From Apoda limacodes (taxonomy: Eukaryota; Arthropoda; Insecta; Lepidoptera; Limacodidae): a DNA stretch of 64,000 nucleotides. Location: NCBI GenBank assembly GCA_946406115.1, contig OX291545.1:7006001-7070000 (forward strand), given 5' to 3'. Shown here in pieces: positions 46,607-55,700 of the stretch (the first letter of the stretch is position 1; each line of letters starts with the position of its first letter). The translations under genes and the position numbers were made by a program. Below the pieces are notes generated by a model. It saw only the letters and a program-made list of their open reading frames with translations. It was not told where the DNA came from and did no database searches.

Positions 46607-47395
46607 CTAATAGGGGGTCCATTTTTCCCAGTCTATTTTTTTCTTGATTTTGTTAAAATGAGTCTTAGTAGGAGTAAAACTATTATCTGATTGCAATTTG
46701 TTAAGTGGAATTTCTTCTTTTATATCACCTAAGTAAAGTTTATTAATATATTCTAGTCTTTTTGGATTTCCAATATAAGTTAATGGTATTTTAATTTCTT
46801 TTAATGCTGATGCAAACTCTTGCCACCCAATTGGATCACTGTGTTTAAGTGGTCTTAGTGTATCATTCACCAGGTCTATAATGTTACTCCCTGGTATTTT
46901 CATATTATTGATACTAACAGTTCCATTGGTATCCCAATCTACCTTATTTTTATTTGAAAAAATTGATTCTATTAGTAATTCACCTCGTTTTATATACGTC
47001 TTAGGAATCAATTTCAAGAGTTGTTGCTTTGAAAAAAATGGGGTTAAGTCAGTATCATTTATGGTTTTTGATTTTATGTTTGATACCTGCTCAGTGTCAA
47101 AGACTGTTTCCTTAATGACATCAGTATCTTTATAATTAGGCGAACTTTCTGTTTCGGTTATAATTGGTATTTGATATGGTCGTCGTTCTACTTCAGTAAA
47201 ATGTAAATAACTTTGTAGTGTTTGTAAATACAAAATCCATTTTTCTCTATCTTCTACATTACTATTTAAAATATCTTTCATTTCACCATCTAAACGCGAT
47301 AAAGTATTTACAGCGCTTTGTGTTTCATTTTCCTTTTTAATTTTTTCTATCAAATAAGGTTCAATTAGAATTAGCTTTTTTTTAGCATGTTCCAT
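46607..47395 (-). CDS. Conserved Polinton-associated protein of unknown function, 262 aa
   Basis: The ORF is intact. The N-terminal third is charged and helical (MEHAKKKLILIEPYLIEKIK, later VNTLSRLDGEMKDIL), the middle is acidic and low-complexity. The C-terminal half is ordered: LLKLIPKTYIKRGELLIESI, VDWDTNGTVSINNMKIPGSN, IIDLVNDTLRPLKHSDPIGW. I know proteins with this C-terminal pattern from animal Polinton/adintovirus genomes, but no function is established to my knowledge. It lies 20 bp downstream of the small basic gene and upstream of the integrase. A cytoplasmic or virion scaffold role is possible but unsupported. Confidence 0.6.
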   Translation of the reverse strand: MEHAKKKLILIEPYLIEKIKKENETQSAVNTLSRLDGEMKDILNSNVEDREKWILYLQTLQSYLHFTEVERRPYQIPIITETESSPNYKDTDVIKETVFDTEQVSNIKSKTINDTDLTPFFSKQQLLKLIPKTYIKRGELLIESIFSNKNKVDWDTNGTVSINNMKIPGSNIIDLVNDTLRPLKHSDPIGWQEFASALKEIKIPLTYIGNPKRLEYINKLYLGDIKEEIPLNKLQSDNSFTPTKTHFNKIKKKIDWEKWTPY

Positions 47396-47414
47396 TTTTG
47401 CTTTTATTTTCCTG

Positions 47415-47747
47415 CTAAGGTTTTAAAATTGAACTCACCAAGGCACTTAGAACAGATCCTAAAATAATAGGTAAAAAGGCACCACCCCTTTGAATAATTA
47501 CGTTTTTTCTAAGTAGATTTCTTCCTTTACAAGCCAACTTTCTCAATATATTTTTATATTTTTTTAATTTTTTTTTATCATTTTCCTTGACGGGTATTTT
47601 ACCCTGTAATACGTTGTAAATACACTCACAAATAAAATTTATTTCTTCTTTACTACAAGATTTAAGTAAAGCTTTTCTATGTCTTGGTTTCAATACATGC
47701 AACGATTTTAAAAGTTCTTGATGTGTAGTCTTTACTCTTGAATGCAT
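47415..47747 (-). CDS. Small basic protein with hydrophobic C-terminal tail, 110 aa
   Basis: The ORF is intact. A basic helical region (LKPRHRKALLKSCSKEEINF, then NDKKKLKKYKNILRKLACKG) is followed by IQRGGAFLPIILGSVLSALV, a hydrophobic segment at residues 86-105 that could enter or disrupt membranes. The RGGAFLP start recalls maturation sites of adenovirus-like core proteins, where Gly-rich signals are cut by adenain. The same layout is common in animal Polinton-like elements. Its ATG overlaps the ATPase stop as TAATG. A core or membrane-lytic virion protein is the best inference. Confidence 0.6.
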   Translation of the reverse strand: MHSRVKTTHQELLKSLHVLKPRHRKALLKSCSKEEINFICECIYNVLQGKIPVKENDKKKLKKYKNILRKLACKGRNLLRKNVIIQRGGAFLPIILGSVLSALVSSILKP

Positions 47748-48406
47748 TATTTATGAATGATTGGAATTTCATTATGTTTGCTGTATTTAAATCCTTTTTT
47801 AGGTATATATACAATGCAGTTCTGGTCAGAAGGAAATATTCTCGTTTTAAATCGACACATATCAATTGTGTCCTGTTTTAAATCTATCATTAGGTAGCCA
47901 TGAGGTTCACTAGTAGCATCTTTGTAGGCATCTTCCAAAATTTTGATGTTTTCAGGTGAGACTTGACGTGCTAAGTAACGAATTTGTGTTTTATCTCGTG
48001 GATTTTTAAAGTAGACTATATAACTAGAGTTTAAAGAAATATCTCTCTGTCCTTTACCTTGATGGAATATATTTTGTGTAATATAGAAAACACTAATGTT
48101 TCTATGATGACTACCCTTTGTGAATATGTCAACAACACGACCATCAGACTCTCGCATGAGGTCATCGATTATTATTAGTTGTGGTTGTTCTCCATCAAAC
48201 ATACTGAGGTCAGGAATACCTTGGTAATAATTAACATTGTTCAAGTTGTATAACGGTTGCATTTCATCATAACACCACATAATATTAGAAAAATGTTGAT
48301 TGCAAATCTCATTAGCATGTTTCACAAAATTTTTAACAAAAACTGATTTACGTCATCCACTAGGGCCAGCTACAATTACTGTAAAGGGATGATAAAAATG
48401 AATCAT
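47747..48406 (-). pseudogene. FtsK/HerA-type DNA-packaging ATPase, stop in P-loop
   Basis: The likely start is the ATG at 48404-48406. The Walker A region is reached after VIVAGPSG, and the next codon is TGA (48353-48355), inside the P-loop; the frame then continues open with RKS for about 200 codons. Walker B is clear (PQLIIIDDLMRES, near 48170), followed by SVFYITQNIFHQGKGQRDIS, which includes the arginine/sensor region typical of Polinton and adintovirus packaging ATPases. These enzymes pump genome DNA into preformed capsids. Apart from the TGA the gene looks whole (about 220 codons). The 210 bp upstream (48407-48616) is AT-rich and non-coding. Confidence 0.82.
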
Positions 48407-48616
48407 AATTATTTTTAATGTGTGTTCTCTTTGAAAATGTTCAAATTCATATGGAGGAAAGCAATAAAAACAAACACTTATATATTAAAAACAATATAAT
48501 TAATAATAAAAAAAAATTACAATCATTAGGTTACTTAATAATAGTTATTACCTTACATTTTTTAAACACACATAAACCAGATACAATTAATACTCTATAT
48601 TATTATTATTTCAAAA

Positions 48617-51600
48617 CTATAAGTTAATCTTAAAATGACCCCAAGCATATGTATCTGTTGAATTAGGTAAAATATATCTCTTGGTGTCATTACAGGATAG
48701 ACAAGTTTTATTAATTTGTTGTGTAAAAATAGTATGTTTCACACTTCGAATCCTACACATTTGTGAAACATTTACATTTTTATTAAATAGACACAACTTA
48801 TAATTTTCCAAATTCATCTTTTTTGTCACACTTTTATTTACACCTTTAGCTTTAGCAATAACCTTACTTTCAATGTCCATTGCATACATTTTTGATCGAA
48901 GTCCTACAAACTCCCGCAATACTTTACCATTGTTCTCATCCTTAAAATATCCAAGTTTCTTTTTATTTAAAAGTGGGAAACCATAAACATTATCACTAGG
49001 ATAGTCTGAAGTATCGAAAAAACATTCTAAGTCAGATTTTATATCATTATAAAAATTATCTGTAAATACATGGTAAACTAAGCTATCCGTATCAGTGTAT
49101 AATAACTTGACACTATTATTGTATTTTCTTTTCATGTAATTATAATGAAAGTTATACATCAATGTTTTCGATATATAATATACAAAATCCTAAAACAAAT
49201 GGTTTATTGAAATATCCCTTAGTCTTTTGTAATTGTACAGCAATTAAAGACTCGGAGAATATAGATAGACTATGAAACTCAGGGCGAGCAATTAAACTTT
49301 GTGCACCTTGAATTTTTCCACGGTTTTCCCAGTGGGTTAACAATTTCACATTAAAACGTTTTTCAACATTTTCCATAGTTTTACCAAAGACTGCATTATT
49401 CATAAGTTTATAAAAATCTTTTCCAAAGTCACTTTTAGCTAAAGTTCTTAGTTGTGTATTTAAATCTATATATTTCTTCAACCAAGGACTTTGCTCAAAC
49501 TGTAAAACTCTATGAACTCTAATTAATTTCATACCAAGTTGTAAACATTGCTTCAGATTTCTATAGTGAATAATATATTTAGTTTTGTTATATAAATTTG
49601 GTACTAATTTTTTATCTTTACTGTTACCGATTACAATGTTTTCAGGGCATAAAGGTAAGTCTGAATGAAGATCATGTAAATTTTCAGGGTATTCAAGATC
49701 AACTTCCAGTATGTATCCAATGAATCTGATATATTGAAGTCTATGTTCGGGTTAACCCATTTAAAATCTCTTACAGGCAAATACTAAGACATTGCCCAAC
49801 CATAGAGATTGTTTGCATCAAAATACATTAAGTAAGATTTTGGTAAGTTATCTTTGTAATCACCCATGTACTCGTTATTTGCCTTTCCATATCTGTTAGA
49901 ACACTGTGAAATACCACCTCTTATACCAGACTTTACGAATGCTATTTTATCAAAGTCTTTTAATAATTCCAGTGTTATGTTAGTACATTTTAGCATTGCA
50001 TCCCAGCTTAATCCTGGAAGGGTATAATATTGTACAGGGTCGAGTTCATATGTTTTGATACAAATTTCTCTAAAGTTTTCAAAAATATCAGTGAGTAACA
50101 TTACATCAGTTCTTAAGTATAGATTGGAATTGTCCAACATATTTTTACATTTAAATTGGACCCAAACATTTTGAGCATGTTTATAATCATCATCTGAGAC
50201 ACTGGTATTACTTAAAGAGTTAAAGAAAGCGTCTTGATCTGGAAGAGTTGTAACTTTTAAGGATTCATAAGAATTAACAAATTCATAAGGAAAAACACCT
50301 TTCCTAATAAATTTATTAAAATCATTTTCGTTTGGAAATTGTTTTCTTAATTCTATAAATTGATCTTTTTTTAGATTTTTAGCTAAACTATCTAAACTAC
50401 TGGCCATGAATTTAAAGGAATCTAAAAACCGCAAAAGTACTAAATGACCTCTTATATTAAGTTTTTTTGAGAATGAAATATATTTTTCCTTATTTTGCGG
50501 AATGATATCTATTTCTCCATCTTTAAAATTCAAAGCATGAACAATAAAATGAGCATCATAATTACTTAGATTATGAAATAGAATGGGAATGAAAAAGGGA
50601 ACACGATACTTTGAACTACATAATTCGTGAGCAACACCTCTAAAATTACCAGTATTCCAATCATAGTCTACTGTGATGTCATCACCCAATAGCCCTTCAC
50701 AAATATAACATAATTGCGATTGTCTAATAGATTCCTTCTCTTCGTTAGTTAATGGAAGTGGACATTTTTGAAAACAATTTATCCTATGTATATTGCTAAT
50801 ATCTTTGTAAATGCTTTCCATAAACATTTTTGCACAATTAGGCCCTGTGTATGTTCTGTATGTAGACAGCTTATCATCATACGAACATTTTATATAGTAT
50901 CCATAACTATAAACTTCATGTTCATGTATTGTTTTTGTATATGACTTCGATGGATCAGGGTCACATGAGGTGACGGGTTTTAAAAGAGCTTCAAAGTCTG
51001 CATATATTGCAAAAGGTAATTTTAATTTTCTTTGAAACTTATCAAAATAGATTTCATCATTATTTGTTTCCCGATTAAACCAATCTTTTCCTTTTTTATG
51101 AATTCCTGGTAATTCAGTAACAATATGAGCACAGTCATGTTTTTGGTGATTAATTAAATTAACTTTAGATTTAAAATATAGAAGGCAACCATCACAGATA
51201 TGAATAGCATTATTTCGATTCGTTATTTGTTTACTAACCAAGCGTGATAAATTTTTTATAAAACAATAATGACCATTTGAACCATTGTTTAAAAATAATA
51301 AGTTAATGTGTAATTCTTAACGAAATTTTGTAAAATATAATGGTCCAACGATGGTATTACATTTTTTTTCTTTGTTAAATTCTAATCCGAAAACATTGAT
51401 ACTAATGTTATTCTGTTTTTCTACCTTGGGTATATCCGATAATTTGATTGGGAACTGTATATTATTAAACTTTAGTCTATTTTGATTCCTCAAGTATGAT
51501 GATACCCTTTCAGAACTTTTATTTTCAGGATATAGTGCGGATAATAAAGCCCACTTAAAACATTGTTGATCGTTATTTTTTACATTTATGACTGCTTTTT

Positions 51601-52508
51601 TACGCTTAATGTCTAAAGGTAATTCAATAAACGAAGACCCTCGTAAGGGATTGAACTTATTAACATTCATTTCTAAGAACTGAATTTTTTTTATAGTCCA
51701 TCCACTATCTTTTGCTTCGAAATCACTCATTTTATTTTTAATGTCTTCGCTTAAAGTTTCTAAATAATTTTCTAATTCGTCCCCTAAAGAAATAGTCCAA
51801 TTTTTTGTTTGAAAATCGAAAGAATTTTTTAAATCTTTTGTTTCCTGTTCAAAATCTGCATGAATAATAAAATTAACTTTAACAATAGTTAACTCTTTTA
51901 AACATTCCTGAATAAGAAATAGTATCGACTCTTTAATTGATGCTATGAATACTTCAGGAGTTTGTATTTTAAGTGACTCATTAGCTTTAGGTGATACAAT
52001 TCTATACGTTAAGACCCGAGACCCAAAAGCAACTGATATAACAGAGACATTATGTAAATTATGATTATGAATAAGACATTTTTCTTTGTGTTCCTTAGAT
52101 CGTAAGTGCTGAGCATAGAACCTTTGGCTAACCTGTAATTCACATATTTGACACATAACGTTCTGTCTATGTGTTGTATTGGAAGATGATGACGTCGATG
52201 CTTGTTGTAAATCTTCAACACTAATATCAGCTTGTCTCTTCAAACCTCGACCGACTTGAATTGAAGATTTTCTGTAGATATAACATGCTTATGTTAATAT
52301 AAGAACACAAATATGTAACATAAAATTTTAATAAGTATAGTTAGAATGTATACCTGAATGTTTCCTCAACTTCTTTACAGATGTTAAACAGTGAAGTGTC
52401 ATAATACGGATTTTCCAGAGCATTATCTTCATAATTCTCACACGCTCTCATTAGTTCTTTTTCTTCTTCTTCAAAAACATTTTAAAAAAAAGCACTTTCT
52501 AGTGACAT
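48617..52508 (-). pseudogene. Protein-primed-type DNA polymerase B (pPolB), spliced and broken
   Basis: Exon 1 runs from an ATG at 52508 to 52354. An 82-bp intron (52353-52272, GTATAC...ATCTACAG) follows, then exon 2 in frame. Exon 2 first holds a U1-type C2H2 finger (CQICELQVSQRFYAQHLRSK) and a conserved N-terminal block (FNPLRGSSFIELPLDIKRKK), then a second finger (CDGCLLYFKSKVNLINHQ). Exonuclease motifs are AIYADFEAL (near 51000), NLSNYDAHFIVHAL (near 50570) and LYLRTDVMLLTD (near 50110). Polymerase motifs are YFDANNLYGWAMS (A, near 49810), KLMNNAVFGKTMENV (B, near 49400) and YTDTDSLVYHV (C, near 49090). Lesions: TAA at 52482-52484 in exon 1, TAA at 51317-51319, TAG at 49784-49786 just after motif A, one frameshift between 49786 and 49700, and another near 49155-49185. 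A TATA-like AATATAAGAG lies upstream near 52585. Confidence 0.88.
52272..52353 (-). other. Intron of the polymerase gene (82 bp)
   Basis: Donor CAG|GTATAC and acceptor TATATCTACAG|A frame an AT-rich 82-bp intron. Splicing joins the upstream acidic exon in frame to the zinc-finger exon. The inference rests on consensus sites and frame continuity. Confidence 0.6.
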
Positions 52509-52691
52509 GGTTGAAATAAACCAGTTTAGCTTTGCTTGTGAATGATGAATTAATAATAAATATAATGTTCGATTTTTCTCTTATATTACATATTAGTTGA
52601 TGGTTAATTAATAGTTGCTCGTTACTTATCAATTAGATACTCATAAAATTTTGTAAGGATGGTTCTTATAAATTAATTTAGCTATTAGAGA

Positions 52692-53345
52692 TTACTTTTT
52701 AAAAAAGTATTTTTTACAGTTATTGGTTTCTGCTATTTGCTTCGTGGTATCAAATATGATACCCTTCGTTTGCTCATATTTTTCATCTTTTGTATCTGTA
52801 TAATATTTGATCCTCACTTCTGAGTGTTTCCAATGTTCATCTACTGGTACTTTTTTCAATTTTATGAGGTCATACACCTCAATTTTTATCAAATGTGTAG
52901 CATGAGCCCCATCATCATTATTAGTAGACAAGTATGTGACACCAGGGATACCATCTTTTGAAGATCTCGCCACTGTAGAGCTGAGTTTCTTTTTCTTCTG
53001 ATTGGTCCCCTCAAAGAATGAGTCGATACTATTTCGACGAGACCGTTTGAGCTATGTTGTTTCTAAGGCCTTCTCAGTTGATTGCTCATCATCCGATGTA
53101 GCGTAGTAGTAATGCTTGAACGTGTTTTCGTCCATTACGTTAAATGTTGAATTCTGTAATAAAATAAGCCTATGCTTTAAAAACATATTTGTATAATAAT
53201 TTGAATCAAAAATTTGCCTAAAGTGAAAACCTAAACAAAATTGGTTTAAGTAATAGACATTCAAACAAACACATAGTTTTGAGGGTCTGTAATATATAAT
53301 AAATATAGATAAAGAATAATAAAGCAAAAAAACACATACCTCCAT
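52692..53345 (-). pseudogene. TIR-borne gene of unknown function, right copy
   Basis: Inverted copy of the gene at 43257-43910 with the same 186-bp intron signals, the same in-frame amber stop (53052-53054) and the same lysine-rich end. Coding differences from the left copy are minimal. It is transcribed inward, in the same direction as the polymerase and the rest of the interior, so its promoter could also feed the interior genes. Confidence 0.6.
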
Positions 53346-53436
53346 AGCTTTTTTTTGAAGGAAATAGAACCAGCCTCAGTATCACACTTGATGATAAATT
53401 GTAACTCGAATACTATCGACTAGTGTTTATGGATCC

Positions 53437-53446
53437 TATATATATA
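53437..53446 (-). promoter_or_regulatory. TATA box for the TIR gene, right copy
   Basis: TATATATATA, mirror of 43156-43165, 92 bp upstream of the minus-strand ATG. Confidence 0.5.
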
Positions 53447-53750
53447 CGATTTATCTTACAAGTACAAATATAATTAAAAAGGTATTAGGATTGTCACCAC
53501 AAACATCATTATCGCACTCACGACATTAATTATAAGATAGATAAATAAGAATAACTAATAAACGGAAAAATACGATAGACCCATTACGATAATGATATAA
53601 CTACTTAACAAAACTACACAGAACCCACAGTGATGTCACGTGGTAGTTCTGAGTTCTGGTCAAGCGTGAGTGGACGTATCCCAGACACAGGGGGTGGTTT
53701 TGAGAGGGGTCAAGCGCGAGTCGCCACACCCCAGACACAGGGGTGGTTTT

Positions 53751-53974
53751 GAGAGTGGTCAAGCGCGAGTCGTGCGGGGGGCAGAAAAGTTTTTAGGCGA
53801 GGGGTTGGGGTTGGAGGGTAGCGCGCCAGAACCAACGATGTTTTGAGAGTGGTCAAGCGCGAGTCGTGCGGGGGGCAGAAAAGTTTTTAGGCGAGGGGTT
53901 AGGGTTGGAGGGTAGCGCGCCAGAACCAACAATGTTTTGAGAGTGGTCAAGCGCGGGTCGTACAAAGCAGAAAA
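53751..53974. repeat. 94-bp subterminal tandem repeat of right TIR
   Basis: GAGAGTGGTCAAGCGCG recurs at 53751, 53845 and 53939, exactly 94 bp apart. Each full unit also contains GGGGGGCAGAAAAGTTTTTA and GCGCGCCAGAACCAAC. The third copy is cut at GCAGAAAA (about 53974), which marks the end of the recognisable element. The minus-strand ORF at 53759-53965 is an artefact of this repeat. Confidence 0.9.
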
Positions 53975-54465
53975 ATAAGTGTATCCATAACCATATATTT
54001 TGTTATGATTAAAATATGTTCAAATCATGAATATGAAAATCAAGTCAGTGGAAAAAAGGCGAAATTTCATTAGGTTGCAACTAAGCAACTGTGTGAATTA
54101 ATTTTTGGTGCAGGAATAGTACAGACTAAAAAGTATTCAGAACTATCCTTTAACCGCGGCTCCGCCCGCGCTAAATTCGTATATCGGCAATTCCTTAATA
54201 TTATAATAACAAGCTGTAATTGTAGTTTGTCCATGTGAAAATCGGTCACAGTTATATTTGCGGAAATTTTGAATTTTTCGGGATAGAAATGTAGTCTATA
54301 CTCCGTAGTTTCCGTCCTTTCAAAAATCTATGTGCCAAAAAGTTGCTACGAATCGGTGTTAGGCGATAATAAACAAAAAAACTTCAAAAAATATAATATG
54401 GGTTAGGATAACCTTTGCTTTAATCGAGAGTTCTTACTGAGTATTATTTTCTTTTGCGGGGCACT
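53975..54465. other. AT-rich stretch with old repeat traces
   Basis: No gene. The block near 54150-54180 (CGCGGCTCCGCCCGCGC) resembles a GC-rich word found in dispersed lepidopteran repeats. Confidence 0.4.
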
Positions 54466-54628
54466 GGGACCTTATTTGGAACAGTCTCGAGCTATTCCGA
54501 CTTTGGAATTCGAGACAAAAATGTACAAAAGTCTGACTCACCTCTCGATAACCGTCAATGTAATTGCATACATTTGTCTCTCGAATTCCAGAGTCCGAAT
54601 AGCTCGAGACTGTTCGCAATAAGGTCCC
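54466..54628. mobile_element. 163-bp foldback MITE
   Basis: Ends GGGACCTTATTTGGAACAGT and its near complement (ACTGTTCGCAATAAGGTCCC) begin inverted repeats of about 50 bp that share CAGTCTCGAGCTATTCCGAC and a GAATTCGAGA block. The core is about 60 bp. No clear target duplication. ORFs on both strands here arise from the stem. Confidence 0.75.
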
Positions 54629-55585
54629 TATTCCTCATAATTCTGATTTAGCTCAGAGATAGCAGTAGGGGCAGAAAATTACAAAGTTTACTATACCCTG
54701 ATTGGGGGTTCCCACGGGAATAGGTTTTTATGCGGATTAAACGGTGAGCTATCTACTCAAGTATGTACAGAAAACCTAAGTTCTTTCTACTTAATTGAGT
54801 CTTAGAATACTTGACATTGTAGACAGTGATCAAAGGAGGCTTTCTCTCTGAATTTCAGGAACATCTGGTGTCGACAATTTAAGTGGCCTGTAAAAACTTC
54901 AGCTATCGGCAAGGATAGGTTCACTTCTGCTAGGAGGGATTGTTTTTTATGAGTTCCAATTCTAGTTTATAGCAGTTGAACACTACTTATTTTATTACTA
55001 TAAACGTTAGAATTCTGACACTATCTAGCTTTGCTGGTGACTATGTTAGTAGTGGTAATTGCCTGCTGATCCGTGGTGTAAAGAACATTTGAGTCTGTGT
55101 GTTTTTTATGTGTAATAGAATAAAATTATATGTCTCCGTTGTTCGTTTTGATTCAAATGACGCTGTATAAACTTAATGTGCATAAAAAATATATATTATT
55201 TATAATTATTATTTTTCTAAATATAAATTGTTTTATCCCTAATTTTATATATAATAGAGTCTTCTGAATAAGGTCAAAGATTATCAAAATAAGATTTCCT
55301 GATTATTCTGTCTATTAAGCATGTTATATGGATACTATTAATATTTACAATTGCATTATCATTAGCGTAATAACTTGTATTTTTTTTATTCTACATCTCA
55401 AGCTATTTGAATGATATAGCATTTTAACATATAAAAGTCTATCGGATGTTAGTCAGCCTAGTTCTATTAAAATCGACATATACTTAACATAAAACAAGAA
55501 TATATGTCAATTTTTTTTTTCAAATAAGCTTTCTTCAGACCCTGGTTTTCGTTTAAGCCCAGACTCGAAGGGGTAGTGTCGTATT
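54629..55585. other. AT-rich intergenic stretch
   Basis: No gene or recognisable repeat. Confidence 0.45.
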
Positions 55586-55700
55586 TTTTTATACTACTAA
55601 GCGTTCACCGTGGCCTATGGACGCTTGCAACACTGCAACACCATGGCTATTACTCGCGCGTTGCTGGCCCTTCAGAAATCTAATAACTTATTTCTTGAAG
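55586..55700 (-). mobile_element. 3' end fragment of a LINE (copy 3 of 3)
   Basis: AAGCGTTCACCGTGGCCTATGG, ACTCGCGCGTTGCTGGCCCT and TTATTTCTTGAAGAA match the tails at 200-600 and 6470-6650. Too short to code for anything. Confidence 0.55.

Larger units (their letters stand above)
42661..53974 (-). mobile_element. Compact Polinton/Maverick (adintovirus-like) element
   Basis: An 11.3-kb block has inverted repeats at both ends (about 42661-43942 and 52660-53974). Between them is a diagnostic gene set on one strand: protein-primed-type DNA polymerase B, FtsK/HerA-type ATPase, retrovirus-type integrase with chromodomain, adenain-like protease and small virion-type proteins. This combination defines Polintons and the related adintoviruses (established knowledge). 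It is shorter than the usual 15-20 kb and no major capsid gene is seen. Outer boundaries are approximate, because the ends are tandem repeats and no target duplication was found. Multiple stops and frameshifts show that it is a relic. Confidence 0.88.
52660..53974 (-). repeat. Right terminal inverted repeat
   Basis: Inverse of 42661-43942 with few differences in the gene-bearing part (for example one Glu/Asp and one Asn/Thr codon change, and a short indel at the first gene's flank). The outer 220 bp differs, having two complete 94-bp units where the left arm has diverged partial ones. Confidence 0.88.

Noticed and set aside
46881..47135. Plus-strand hydrophobic ORF
   Set aside because: Antisense of the intact 262-aa minus-strand gene.
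53759..53965. Minus-strand proline-rich ORF
   Set aside because: Translates the 94-bp subterminal repeat of the right TIR.
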